A stretch of 64,000 bases of DNA from Lacimicrobium alkaliphilum. GTDB taxonomy: Bacteria; Pseudomonadota; Gammaproteobacteria; Enterobacterales; Alteromonadaceae. Shown here piece after piece: positions 1-7,936 of the stretch (positions within the stretch are counted from its first letter, which is position 1; every line of letters starts with the position of its first letter). The notes below the pieces were generated by a model. That model was not told the DNA's origin. It saw only the letters and a program-made list of their open reading frames with translations, and did not search any database. The stretch spans positions 62,001-126,000 of the forward strand of contig NZ_CP013650.1 of the NCBI RefSeq assembly GCF_001466725.1, read 5' to 3'. The position numbers and the translations under genes are program-made.

Positions 1-1
1 C

Positions 2-1138
2 GATCCGCTCTCGTTCTGGATTGAACAGGCTCACAACCGCGGCATGGAGCTGCATGCCTGGATCAATCCTTACCGTGCCCATCACTTCGAAGGGGGTGAG
101 ATTTCTGAGCAGTCTCTGGTCAAAACCAACCCTGAGCTGGTCAAAGCGCTTAACAACGGTATGTACTGGATGAATCCGACCCGTGAGGAAACGGTTAACC
201 ACTCTCTGGCTGTGATTGAAGATATCGTCTCCCGCTATGATATCGATGGCATCCACTATGACGATTACTTCTACCCTTACCCCGCATATAACGATGGCGA
301 AGACTTTCCGGATCGGGCCGAGTACGCGCAATACCTCGCTGAGGGCGGCAGCTTAACCCTGAATGACTGGCGCAGAGACGCAGTCAATCGCTTCGTAAAA
401 ACCCTGTATCAGCAGGTTAAGGCCATCAAGCCCCATGTGAAAGTCGGCATCAGCCCTTTTGGCATCTGGCGGCCGCAATCGCCCGAGACCATAGCCGGTT
501 TAGATCAGTATGACACGCTGTTTGCCGATGCCAGGTTGTGGCTTAATCAGGGCTGGCTGGACTATTTTACCCCGCAGCTTTACTGGGATACCAACAGGGT
601 TGCCCAGAGTTTTCCGGTATTGCTGGCCTGGTGGCAGCAACAGAATTTTCAGGACCGGCACCTGTGGCCGGGGTTAAACAGCAACAAAGTGGCCACGGTG
701 CAGGGCATTGATGAGGTGGTGAATCAGATTATGTTCAGCCGGGCGTTGCTGCAGGAGCAAGCGGGGCAGGTGTTCTGGAATGTGCGCACGGTCACCGACA
801 ATCCCCGTTTTCATCAGGTGCTGACACAGAACATTTACGCAAACCAGGCACTGGTGCCGCCCTCACCCTGGCTGGACAGCACCCCGCCTGAACCACCGGC
901 TGTTGAAATTCAGAGCGGTGATGAAGTGGTGGTTAAGTGGCAAAAAACCGGCAGCGAGCCGGTATTTCGTTGGGTGCTTTACTATAAAGACAGTGATCGC
1001 TGGCGCTATCGGATATTCAATAAAAATACTCATGAGTTTGGTTTTCCGGCTGACAGCCGGATCACTGATATCGCGGTTGTGGCGGTCGACCGCACCGGGC
1101 TGAAGAGTGAGCGTACAGACTTGCCGGTAAAACTCTAA
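2..1138 (+). CDS. GHL10/DUF187-type family 10 glycoside hydrolase, 5' partial
   Basis: The reading frame is open from the left edge, so the true start is outside the window; the first ATG at 44 is internal. The visible part has the TIM-barrel features of the GHL10 (DUF187, YngK-like) family: HAWINPYRAHH, DIDGIHYDDYFYPYP and a GISPFGIWRP segment. The last ~90 residues, after a PPEPP linker, look like a small beta-sandwich (fibronectin III-like) domain. These proteins are usually exported and are thought to act on cell-surface or peptidoglycan-linked sugars, but the substrate cannot be read from the sequence. It converges on the minus-strand genes that follow. Confidence 0.85.
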   Translation, partial: DPLSFWIEQAHNRGMELHAWINPYRAHHFEGGEISEQSLVKTNPELVKALNNGMYWMNPTREETVNHSLAVIEDIVSRYDIDGIHYDDYFYPYPAYNDGEDFPDRAEYAQYLAEGGSLTLNDWRRDAVNRFVKTLYQQVKAIKPHVKVGISPFGIWRPQSPETIAGLDQYDTLFADARLWLNQGWLDYFTPQLYWDTNRVAQSFPVLLAWWQQQNFQDRHLWPGLNSNKVATVQGIDEVVNQIMFSRALLQEQAGQVFWNVRTVTDNPRFHQVLTQNIYANQALVPPSPWLDSTPPEPPAVEIQSGDEVVVKWQKTGSEPVFRWVLYYKDSDRWRYRIFNKNTHEFGFPADSRITDIAVVAVDRTGLKSERTDLPVKL

Positions 1139-1175
1139 GCCCTTAGAGTTGGCTGAACGTTGTTGCTGGAGGGGC

Positions 1176-1353
1176 GACAGATTCCACATACATAAGGGGC
1201 AGTGGCCCTGCCCGACTGCCCATACAACTAAAGCAAACCCGCGCAAAACAGATTCAGCCGGTTAATATCGACTCCTCGCATGCCAGGAGTCGGCCCCTTA
1301 ATAGATTCCGTGACTCAGAGCCGCCTCTGAAACGCCGTGTCGATGCCCCGGCA
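1176..1353 (-). pseudogene. Remnant of a guanidine-II riboswitch and SMR exporter gene (decayed copy)
   Basis: This stretch aligns with the intact exporter locus at 6780-7290. Bases 1176-1222 match the region downstream of the exporter (6779-6825). Bases 1235-1260 match the exporter's first codons, but nearly all of the coding sequence (about 340 bp) is missing and the ATG is changed to ATT. The two riboswitch hairpins survive at 1315-1330 and 1285-1298. Their loops read GCGG and CCGA instead of ACGA, so guanidinium binding should be lost. Nothing here looks functional. Confidence 0.75.
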
Positions 1354-1552
1354 TTACTTTGTTTGAACCTTAAATACTTTATCAAAAGCATCATAGGCCG
1401 CCAGATGAAGGGTGTCACCATGATTGAGCTGTTCAAAAAAGCCGAAGTAGGCAGAAGTGCTCTCAGGCTTTGCGTTCTCTAATTTATCAAACAGCGCTTT
1501 TGCCACTCGCTCCATTACCGGCCCTTCCTTGCCCACGCCCACATAAACCGAT
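1235..1552. repeat. Left copy of a ~320-bp duplicated segment
   Basis: Direct repeat of 7165-7489, closely similar by eye. It spans the esterase 3' end, the riboswitch and the exporter 5' end. Within the esterase part, 61 of 66 encoded residues are identical between copies. The noncoding part has diverged more, with small indels. Confidence 0.85.
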
Positions 1553-2190
1553 TTGGCCGGGTTGAGTGGTGCCGGCTCGAGGCTCAATAAGGATTCATCA
1601 TCCCACCATAAACTCGGGCTGATAATAATGTAGTTATCAAATAACGTCGGGCTTTTTAATAAGATTTCAGTGGCCAGCAAGCCACCTAAGGATTGGCCTA
1701 TGATGGTTTTTTCTGCGCTGGTGCGATATTTACTTTCTACCAGTGGCTGAATTTCTTCACCAATCACCTTAATAAAGTTTGCCGATCCGCCATGGGTCGG
1801 AAACTCTTCTATATCCTGTTTATTATCAGAGGGGTAGGTAAAGTCGCGCTTTCGGTCGACATTGGCGATCCCCACAACAATGGTTTCCGGCAGCAGATGT
1901 ATCCATGACAATGAGCCAAACTGAACCAGCCCGGATAGGTGTACAAAATCCTCATCCGCCGAGCCATCCAGCAGATAAATCACCGGATAATTTTTGTCAG
2001 TGTTTTCGGCATAGCTGCCTGGCAGGTAAATGTTCAGCACCCGGTTTTCATTTAATATGGCGGAGTGAAACGTGACTTTTTCGCCGATAGTAAACGGGCT
2101 GACCTGTGTCACTTCAGGTTTAGCTTTAGCCAGCAGTGGTGAGCTACAAAACACCAACGCGATAACAGCCAGATAGATTAGTTTTTTCAT
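1354..2190 (-). CDS. Secreted alpha/beta-hydrolase, putative esterase (esterase D/enterochelin esterase-like)
   Basis: 278 residues from the ATG at 2190. I chose it over an upstream in-frame ATG because AGGACG precedes it and a signal peptide follows at once (MKKLIYLAVIALVFC...LLA). The nucleophile elbow is GQSLGG; FHSAILNENRVLNIYLPGSY and YPVIYLLDGS are typical of the putative-esterase family (PF00756), and a C-terminal HGDT segment supplies the likely catalytic histidine. It probably hydrolyses an ester in the periplasm; the substrate is unknown. Its last 66 codons are duplicated at 7291-7489, followed in both places by riboswitch sequence. The ancestral order on this strand was therefore esterase, then SMR exporter. 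Confidence 0.85.
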   Translation of the reverse strand: MKKLIYLAVIALVFCSSPLLAKAKPEVTQVSPFTIGEKVTFHSAILNENRVLNIYLPGSYAENTDKNYPVIYLLDGSADEDFVHLSGLVQFGSLSWIHLLPETIVVGIANVDRKRDFTYPSDNKQDIEEFPTHGGSANFIKVIGEEIQPLVESKYRTSAEKTIIGQSLGGLLATEILLKSPTLFDNYIIISPSLWWDDESLLSLEPAPLNPAKSVYVGVGKEGPVMERVAKALFDKLENAKPESTSAYFGFFEQLNHGDTLHLAAYDAFDKVFKVQTK

Positions 2191-2332
2191 ATTCGTCCTG
2201 TCTGAATTGAAGATGGAATTATTATTCTTAAAAATCTGCTGCAACCACAAAGCGTCTGTTTGCTGGCAACAACCCCTGCACTAATGCGATTCAGAAAAGG
2301 GCACTACTGCTGTGCGATTAACGCTCTATACG

Positions 2333-2704
2333 TTATGCCAGCCAGCACAATACGGCAACCCCCAAAAGCCCTGCCCAGCCGGGGTGTCTGCCGTTAGTTG
2401 CATAGCATACCAGCGCGCCAGCCATCGCCATTGAAAAGGCAATGGGCTGGACGACAAACGCCGGGGGAACAGACATTTCTGCCAGTTGAATGAGTATTGC
2501 TCCCATTGCGAAACCTAAAATACTTGCAAGATGCCAGGTGGCCCACAATATCCGGATATTCCTCTCCCGTATTGGCGGAACAGCAACATTAGGTACCACT
2601 GAGTTATTTCTCAGTTTCTTAAAAATAAGAAATTCACCGAGAGCAGAGTGAACCAGACCAACAACAATTGACAAAAGACCTGCAGATACCAGTAAAGAAT
2701 GCAT
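2333..2704 (-). CDS. Small four-helix integral membrane protein, unknown function
   Basis: 123 residues with about four hydrophobic segments (residues 5-25, 52-72, 80-100 and 106-122) and a short basic cytoplasmic loop (KKLRNN). No catalytic motif is visible. It resembles small inner-membrane proteins annotated only as hypothetical in Alteromonadales. The start at 2704 follows a purine-rich GGAGCGGG stretch. It stands alone, on the same strand as its neighbours but with gaps on both sides. Confidence 0.65.
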   Translation of the reverse strand: MHSLLVSAGLLSIVVGLVHSALGEFLIFKKLRNNSVVPNVAVPPIRERNIRILWATWHLASILGFAMGAILIQLAEMSVPPAFVVQPIAFSMAMAGALVCYATNGRHPGWAGLLGVAVLCWLA

Positions 2705-2753
2705 TTTATTCCCGCTCCTTTAATAGGCCCCCAGTTTTCTAGACATCGCTAAA

Positions 2754-3104
2754 CTACTGATTATTCTGCCAGGGCCACTTGCCGCTCATCTCTACTTCCA
2801 GGGTCAGGCTGAGGAAGGTGCGTATCAGTACCACGATGCCCAGCACCCCGATGGTCTCAAAGGTCAGCTCCACGGCCACCGTATAGATAATGTCTGAGGC
2901 AATCAGAAATTCCAGACCAAGCAAAATGCCGCGGCCCAGTGACTGGCGCAGCTCCTGGAAGATGGAGTCGCTATCTTCTTTCCTTATCATCCTGATTATG
3001 GCGTTAAATAACGCATACAGCGCAAACAGGGTAATAGTGCCGATACCAATGGCCTCAATAATGGTGGCGCACCAGAGTGCTGTTGGTGCTATTAAGTCAT
3101 TCAT
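2754..3104 (-). CDS. DUF1622 family membrane protein
   Basis: 116 residues. The central LGRGILLGLEFLIASDII block is the signature of DUF1622 (PF07784). Three hydrophobic segments are present: an N-terminal helix around residues 10-35, the signature helix and a C-terminal helix. The family has no established biochemical role. AAGGGG lies just upstream of the ATG at 3104. Confidence 0.85.
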   Translation of the reverse strand: MNDLIAPTALWCATIIEAIGIGTITLFALYALFNAIIRMIRKEDSDSIFQELRQSLGRGILLGLEFLIASDIIYTVAVELTFETIGVLGIVVLIRTFLSLTLEVEMSGKWPWQNNQ

Positions 3105-3169
3105 ATTTACCCCTTAGTTGCCTGCGCTCGTTATACCTTAGTTGTTCCCCGCAGCTTTGCCGTCAATCT

Positions 3170-3721
3170 TTACATTCTGCTATCAGTAGCCTCTTGCGGG
3201 ATAAGTGCCAATAAATCTGTCACGCCAATATCCAGACCTGATTGTGACAGCAAAACAGAGATCTGGCCCCGATGATGAGTCTGGTGATTAAAAAAGTGAA
3301 GAATCAGGTTTGAGAATCGTTTGTTGGCAGCAATCCCCTGGGTATTGTGGTAGCTGAGAACATCATCCAGATCGCCCTCGCGGAGCCCGGCGATCCAGTT
3401 GATAATTTGTTGGTCCAGCCAGCTGCGGTGCTGGTGCAGCTCAGTGAAATCATCAAAAACAATCTGATTCAGGCGGGTGGGGGATGGCATCTCTGCGACC
3501 TCCTGTAAAGATGCTGTGCACGACGGGTGTGTGGCAAAGCGCTGTAGCCAGATGGTGTCACCAACAACGATGTGATTTAAGGTGCCCAGAACAGACCCGA
3601 AGAAGGCGCCGCGCTCTTCAGCGAGTTCTGAGCCATTGAGCTGACCCGCAGCCCGATAAATTTTTTCATTCATCCACTGGTTATAAGAGGCCATTAATTC
3701 AAAATGGTGTTTCCGGCTCAT
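3170..3721 (-). CDS. DinB-like (DUF664/YfiT) metal-binding four-helix protein
   Basis: 183 residues from the ATG at 3721, which has a GGGGG ribosome site; the frame is open further upstream. The histidine pattern (TLNHIVVGD near residue 45, HFFNHQTHHRGQ in the C-terminal half) and the start MSRKHHFELMASYNQWMN are typical of the DinB fold. These bind a divalent metal through three histidines. Family members include thiol-dependent transferases and damage-induced proteins; the substrate here is unknown. It follows the YcaQ-like gene closely (51 bp) on the same strand. Confidence 0.85.
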   Translation of the reverse strand: MSRKHHFELMASYNQWMNEKIYRAAGQLNGSELAEERGAFFGSVLGTLNHIVVGDTIWLQRFATHPSCTASLQEVAEMPSPTRLNQIVFDDFTELHQHRSWLDQQIINWIAGLREGDLDDVLSYHNTQGIAANKRFSNLILHFFNHQTHHRGQISVLLSQSGLDIGVTDLLALIPQEATDSRM

Positions 3722-3771
3722 TACGCCCCCTTTGTTATTTATAGCGCTGCCAGTATTGTCTGACTCCAATA

Positions 3772-4986
3772 TCACCCTGCTGCTTCAAGCGCGCGGCGTA
3801 ATTCCCGGGTCAGATGTTCCGGACTGGCACTGGTTAACGACACAGAGTCACAATTCTGAAACTGCCTGAATGCTGCGACGGCTTGCGCAAACGCGCTCAT
3901 AACAGCATCCTGATCAAAGTGATGTTGGTGCAAATACAGCGCCTTGATCTCTAAATGGCTGTTTTTCCGATGGGCTTTGCAATCCATCCGGCCAATAAAT
4001 TTATCCCGATACAGCAGCGGCAGACAAAAGTAACCATATTGCCTTTTGGCTGCCGGTACATAACACTCTATCTGATAGTCATATTCAAACAGCGCCCTGA
4101 GCCTGTCCCGTTGTATAACGCTATTGTCGAAGGGCGACAGAATCAGCATGCGGTTGTTTAAGCGTGGCAGAGGGCGCTCGAGCGCCCCTGTTTCCAGCAC
4201 AAATACTTCGCCATTTTCTAACTGTACCTGTTCCAACGAGTCCTGCGCGAGCCTGTCGTTTACCAGCGTTTTCATGGCATTACGCAGTTCAGTACTGCGA
4301 CGCTGGTAAGTCAGTCCTTTAAGTGAAGCCAGCCCGTGGCAGCCTAGCTGCTGGTTCAGCAGATAGGCGGCAAATTCATGCATGTCAGGCATCTGTGTAT
4401 TGACGTCAGAGGGCAGTACCCGCTCGGTCAGATCATAGGTTTTCTGGAAACCTTCGCGGTCACTGACCATCAGATCGCCCTGCATATAGAGTTGTTCGAG
4501 TGCCTTTTTGGCGGGCTTCCAGTCCCACCAGCCGGCGCCTTTACTGGTGCTGCTTTCGATATCGCGGGAGCGTATCGGCCCCTCTGAACTTATGCGGGCC
4601 AGCAGTTCACCCATAAGCTTCTTATCAGGGTTTTTGTTCCAATGGGTCTGGCCACTCTTGATGGCATGTTTATAGGGTAACGAGAAGCGAAAATCTGCGA
4701 TGGGTAAAAAAGCCGCGGCATGTGACCAATACTCGAAAATGTCTCTGTCGAGCAGCATTTTATGGGTCATGGCGGGCCTGAATCCTGGCACCCTGGAGTA
4801 AAAAACATGGTGGTGCGCTCGCTCTACCACCGATATGGTATCGATCTGCACATAGCCTATATGGTTGATTGCTTGACGTGCCCCGGCCAGACCACGCCCA
4901 TATGGCTGTGCCTGCAACAAACCCTGTGCAGACAAGGCCAGGCGGCGCAAACGCGCGAGCTGCTGTGGACGTTTAATTTCAATCAT
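3772..4986 (-). CDS. YcaQ-type winged-helix DNA glycosylase (HTH_42)
   Basis: 404 residues from the ATG at 4986. The start was chosen because MIEIKRPQQLARLRRLAL matches the family's N-terminus. It belongs to the HTH_42 superfamily of tandem winged-helix glycosylases, whose studied members (E. coli YcaQ, Streptomyces AlkZ) remove bulky or cross-linked alkylated bases. The catalytic Q-hydrophobic-D motif is visible as YVQIDTISVVERAHH (residues ~47-61). The LSPFDNSVIQRDRL and DCKAHRKNSHLEIKALYLH blocks of the C-terminal domain are also present. It starts 20 bp after the beta-lactamase stop, so the two may share a transcript. Likely role: repair of interstrand cross-links or bulky alkyl adducts. 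Confidence 0.85.
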   Translation of the reverse strand: MIEIKRPQQLARLRRLALSAQGLLQAQPYGRGLAGARQAINHIGYVQIDTISVVERAHHHVFYSRVPGFRPAMTHKMLLDRDIFEYWSHAAAFLPIADFRFSLPYKHAIKSGQTHWNKNPDKKLMGELLARISSEGPIRSRDIESSTSKGAGWWDWKPAKKALEQLYMQGDLMVSDREGFQKTYDLTERVLPSDVNTQMPDMHEFAAYLLNQQLGCHGLASLKGLTYQRRSTELRNAMKTLVNDRLAQDSLEQVQLENGEVFVLETGALERPLPRLNNRMLILSPFDNSVIQRDRLRALFEYDYQIECYVPAAKRQYGYFCLPLLYRDKFIGRMDCKAHRKNSHLEIKALYLHQHHFDQDAVMSAFAQAVAAFRQFQNCDSVSLTSASPEHLTRELRRALEAAG

Positions 4987-5005
4987 GCCTGCTCTGCCTT
5001 TGCTC

Positions 5006-5788
5006 TCACAGTACTCCCAGGGTTTCAAGGCTGGCCTTACCGATCTCAATGCGCTTGCTGACGTCGGCCCGCTGCTGAATATCGATATTCAATGCAAAGG
5101 TATACAGGCGCTCCCCTTTTTGCACCCAGCCAACCCACCAGCCGATATCCGGATCAGTGACCACTCCCCAACCTGTTTTGCCGTAAAGTTGCCAGTTACC
5201 ACCCTGTTCCAGCAGAACAATTTCGCGCACGCTGTGCTGGATATCCGGGGCTATTGGCAGTTTGCCCTGGGCCAGCCTTGCCAGAAACCTGGCCTGCTCG
5301 ACGGCGCTGATCATCAGCGGGCCCTCCAGCCAGAACTTATCCACTGTGTCACCGATCTCTTTGTTTCCAAAACCAAGCTCCGAAACCTTTTTGCCCATTC
5401 GCTCCAGGCCAATTCGGCGAGCCAGCTCCTGATAGATCGGCACATTCGACACCTTGATAGCCTCGCGCAGTGCCATGTCTTTTTCCCACACATCGAAGGG
5501 TTGAGGTTGACCACCATAAGGCAAAACCTCATCAACGCTCCTGACGGCTTTTACAGAAAGGCCAATCAGGCTGTTTGCTATTTTAAAGGTAGAGGCAGGA
5601 ATAAAGCGCATTTCAGAACGGGCCTGATTGTGGCCTGTAAACTTACCGGCATCCACATCATAGAGCACAAAAGTGCCTGTCACACCGGCCTGTTTGAATA
5701 GCGCTCCGACTTCAGCGCTTTCTGTCCAGTCTGCCGGGTAAACTTGTAGTGAGAAAAATGCGATCAATGCAACGAGCACTGGCTTCAT
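5006..5788 (-). CDS. Class D beta-lactamase (OXA-like serine hydrolase)
   Basis: 260 residues with a signal peptide (MKPVLVALIAFFSLQVYPA). All class D motifs are present: STFK at residues 66-69 (nucleophile Ser66, carbamylatable Lys69), SNV at 114-116, FGN at 140-142, the omega-loop WLEGPL from Trp153, and KTG at 204-206 within YGKTGWG. The FGN variant of the usual YGN is seen in several chromosomal OXA enzymes. No regulator, integron site or insertion sequence adjoins it, so it looks like a resident gene. The spectrum cannot be predicted from sequence alone. Confidence 0.92.
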   Translation of the reverse strand: MKPVLVALIAFFSLQVYPADWTESAEVGALFKQAGVTGTFVLYDVDAGKFTGHNQARSEMRFIPASTFKIANSLIGLSVKAVRSVDEVLPYGGQPQPFDVWEKDMALREAIKVSNVPIYQELARRIGLERMGKKVSELGFGNKEIGDTVDKFWLEGPLMISAVEQARFLARLAQGKLPIAPDIQHSVREIVLLEQGGNWQLYGKTGWGVVTDPDIGWWVGWVQKGERLYTFALNIDIQQRADVSKRIEIGKASLETLGVL

Positions 5789-5889
5789 GGGTATTCCTTG
5801 TGTTTTTGGGTAGCAATGGGGTTGATTGCGGTTTTGTTACTGCCAGGGGCACTGTTTATGGAAACAAAACCGGCTGGTGGCAACAGCGC

Positions 5890-6291
5890 TCATTCCGGCA
5901 AACCCCCGAATTCCGGAACCTGATTCAGCTCTCTATCCCAGGCGGCTTTACTGGATGAGAAAATGTGCGCAGTGGGGGCCATTGCAAGGTTGGTGTCCAG
6001 ACATCCTGCGGGAACAACCAGCAATCCTGCTGCCTGAGTGTCTGGCAAGGCCGAACCACACAACTTACAAAAGCTTTTGTTATGACGGGTACCGGCAAGG
6101 GTGAAGGACGTTACCGCCTCAGCACCAGCATGCCAGATCAATTTAGCCGACTGTGAGAAAAGGTTTGCCGCATGAGCAGACCCGGTATCTTTCTGGCAAT
6201 GCTGACAATGACACAGGTAAAAGTGCTCAAAGTCCCCCTGTACTTCAAATTTCACCGTGCCACACAGGCACGAACCCAAGTAATGACTCAT
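5890..6291 (-). CDS. GFA (CENP-V/Gfa-fold) zinc protein 1
   Basis: 133 residues from the ATG at 6291, preceded by GGAGATTTT. Zinc-ligand cysteines lie in GSCLCGTVKFE, CHCQHCQK and SFCKLCGSALP, the standard GFA pattern. Founding members were proposed to aid S-hydroxymethylglutathione formation, but most are uncharacterised. It lies 43 bp after a second, divergent GFA gene on the same strand. The frame is open upstream of the chosen start. Confidence 0.85.
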   Translation of the reverse strand: MSHYLGSCLCGTVKFEVQGDFEHFYLCHCQHCQKDTGSAHAANLFSQSAKLIWHAGAEAVTSFTLAGTRHNKSFCKLCGSALPDTQAAGLLVVPAGCLDTNLAMAPTAHIFSSSKAAWDRELNQVPEFGGLPE

Positions 6292-6334
6292 AAAATCTCC
6301 GTATTTTTTCCTGCCGCTGAGGTACACATACCGC

Positions 6335-6724
6335 CTACTCCACACCTTGCGCAAAGTTGGGCAAAGATGCCACCTGAGTAACCCAGCTAAGCTGTGACTC
6401 GCAATAGATATTTATTGCTGGCTCAAGGTTTGACGGGGTGTCGATTGAACCAAAATACAAAATCTTCAGGCCTGCTAACTTAGGGTTTTGGTTGAATATC
6501 GGTGTACCGCAGCTTTCACAAAAACTTTTAGTGGCGTTCTCTGAGACCTGCACCGTTTTCAAACAGCCTTTGGTTAAAACAAAACCCTCATCCGCAACCA
6601 CAACGTAGGTTGAAAACGCGCCTCCGTTCATTTTACGACACAAATTACAGTGGCAGTTTACGATAGCTCTGATGTCTGCCGAAGCGCTAAAGTGAACGCT
6701 ATTACAGTTACAACTTCCTTGCAT
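6335..6724 (-). CDS. GFA (CENP-V/Gfa-fold) zinc protein 2
   Basis: 129 residues from the ATG at 6724 (AAGGTGG upstream). The cysteine sets GSCNCNSVHF, CHCNLCRKMNGG and SFCESCGTPIF mark the GFA fold. It is only distantly similar to the adjacent GFA gene, so the pair is an old duplication or independent recruitment. It follows the guanidinium exporter gene by about 150 bp on the same strand, so co-regulation by the upstream riboswitch is possible but not shown. Confidence 0.85.
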   Translation of the reverse strand: MQGSCNCNSVHFSASADIRAIVNCHCNLCRKMNGGAFSTYVVVADEGFVLTKGCLKTVQVSENATKSFCESCGTPIFNQNPKLAGLKILYFGSIDTPSNLEPAINIYCESQLSWVTQVASLPNFAQGVE

Positions 6725-6875
6725 GAAACCACCTTTTTGATCAACAAACGGTATACACACGATACGCGATGTGAAAGAGCCACAGATTCCCAATATCTAA
6801 GGGGTAGTGGCCCTGCCCGGCGTTTGTGCCCGAAAACGTATCCGCGTTTGAATAACGCCGGTATCAGCCCTGGCG

Positions 6876-7196
6876 CTATGTTGTTGCTGAAAACCGCAGC
6901 CCGATAATACCCAGTATCACCAACAGTAAGCTGAGCATTTTGATCAGGCTGACCGACTCCTGAAACAACAGGATGCCGGCAAGGGCTGCACCCACAGTGC
7001 CAATACCCACCCAAACAGCATAAGCCGTTCCCAGCGGCAGGGCGCGCATGGCCAGGCTGAGCAGATAAAAACTGCCCATCATGGCCAGCAGTGTAATAAA
7101 AGAGGCAATGGGTCTGGTAAAACCGTCGGTATATTTGAGCCCGACCGCCCAAACCACTTCCAGTAAACCCGCGCAAAACAGAATCAGCCAGTTCAT
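6876..7196 (-). CDS. gdx: SMR family guanidinium exporter (Gdx/SugE type)
   Basis: 106 residues, four transmembrane helices. The start [26 protein letters not shown] contains the essential SMR glutamate (Glu13) and the W-A-x-GLKY pattern of the SugE/Gdx branch rather than Emr[19 protein letters not shown] is the conserved TM3 block. Studied Gdx proteins exchange guanidinium for protons. The ATG at 7196 is set by the strong GAGGAG ribosome site at 7203-7208, directly below a guanidine-II riboswitch, which supports guanidinium as substrate. Confidence 0.93.
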   Translation of the reverse strand: MNWLILFCAGLLEVVWAVGLKYTDGFTRPIASFITLLAMMGSFYLLSLAMRALPLGTAYAVWVGIGTVGAALAGILLFQESVSLIKMLSLLLVILGIIGLRFSATT

Positions 7197-7202
7197 ATTG
7201 AC

Positions 7203-7260
7203 TCCTCGCATGCCAGGGGTCGTCCCCTTAAGGTATCTGGTGATTCAGAGTCGTCCCTGA
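7203..7260 (-). promoter_or_regulatory. Guanidine-II (mini-ykkC) riboswitch
   Basis: On the minus strand there are two hairpins. The upstream one (7245-7260) has a six-pair stem, TCAGGG with CTCTGA, closing the loop ACGA. The downstream one (7215-7228) has the stem AGGGG/CCCCT, also closing ACGA. They are 16 nt apart, and the second lies just above the GAGGAG ribosome site (7203-7208). Two stems with ACGR loops immediately before the start codon is the defining architecture of guanidine-II riboswitches, which favour translation when guanidinium is bound. Confidence 0.92.
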
Positions 7261-7290
7261 AGCACTGTGTTGATGCCGTGGATAAGACTA

Positions 7291-7489
7291 TTACTTTGTC
7301 TGAACCCTGAATACTTTGTCAAAAGCATCATAGGCCGCCAGATGAAGGGTGTCACCATGATCCAGCTGTTCAAAAAAGCCGAAGTAGGCAGATGTGCTTG
7401 CAGGCTTTGCTTTTTCTAATTTATCAAACAGCGCTTTTGCCACACGCTCCATAACCGGCCCTTCTTTGCCCACGCCCACATAAACCGAT
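7291..7489 (-). pseudogene. 3' fragment of the esterase gene
   Basis: 66 codons identical at 61 positions to the C-terminus of the esterase at 1354-2190 (SVYVGVGKEGPVMERVAKAL onwards, ending VQTK). The upstream three quarters, including the GQSLGG nucleophile, are missing. There is no plausible start, so it is a truncated copy left by the duplication. Confidence 0.85.
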
Positions 7490-7918
7490 CTCTTGAGCAT
7501 ATCTATAGGAAGTCTTAGTAAAGCCAATATTTTCATAATATTGTTGTGTGGCTTGACGGGCTAAGGATGTTGTCACTTCTAGTTTTGAACAGAGTCGCTG
7601 CTTGCTCAAACTTTTCGCAAAATCAATTAACTGGCTTCCAACACCAGTGCCACGAGCATTCTGATCAACAACGATTGCGGTAATTCTGCAGATTCTTTCT
7701 TGAGATGGAAAGTAATCGAAGTATATTACGCTCATTAGCCCGACAACCTTGTCGTTTATTTGGGCAATGTAAATTTCATCACTTCTGTCAGTTTGAGCTA
7801 AGACGTCTTTCAAGTTATCCAATGTACTTTCATAACCAAGTTGCAAAAGTAGTGTGAAGACTTCTTTAGCATGGCTGGGGTCTGCTTTCTTAATTTCTGT
7901 TTTACTCATATTTTTCAT
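7424..7918 (-). CDS. GNAT family N-acetyltransferase with a replaced C-terminus
   Basis: About 164 residues. The acetyl-CoA site is clear (ITAIVVDQNARGTGVGSQLIDFA), as are the usual beta4 and C-terminal segments (KLEVTTSLARQATQQYYENIGF). The final ~20 residues, after SYRYAQE, are encoded by the esterase fragment read in another frame, so the native C-terminus was lost at the duplication junction near 7489. It may still fold, because GNAT domains end close to this point. A GTG at 7930 is an alternative start. Confidence 0.75.
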   Translation of the reverse strand: MKNMSKTEIKKADPSHAKEVFTLLLQLGYESTLDNLKDVLAQTDRSDEIYIAQINDKVVGLMSVIYFDYFPSQERICRITAIVVDQNARGTGVGSQLIDFAKSLSKQRLCSKLEVTTSLARQATQQYYENIGFTKTSYRYAQEIGLCGRGQRRAGYGACGKSAV

Positions 7919-7936
7919 GAGGTAATTCACACCGTG

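Larger units (their letters stand above)
7165..7489. repeat. Right copy of the duplicated segment
   Basis: Direct repeat of 1235-1552. Here the exporter and riboswitch are intact and the esterase is cut off. The right end of similarity (around 7489) falls inside the end of the GNAT frame, which marks a recombination junction. Confidence 0.85.

Noticed and set aside
6850..6890. attC-like AATAACGCCGG ... GCTATGTTGTTGC below the exporter gene
   Set aside because: The two ends are only about 33 bp apart without an attC fold, and the exporter locus has its own riboswitch and duplication history. Treated as chance.
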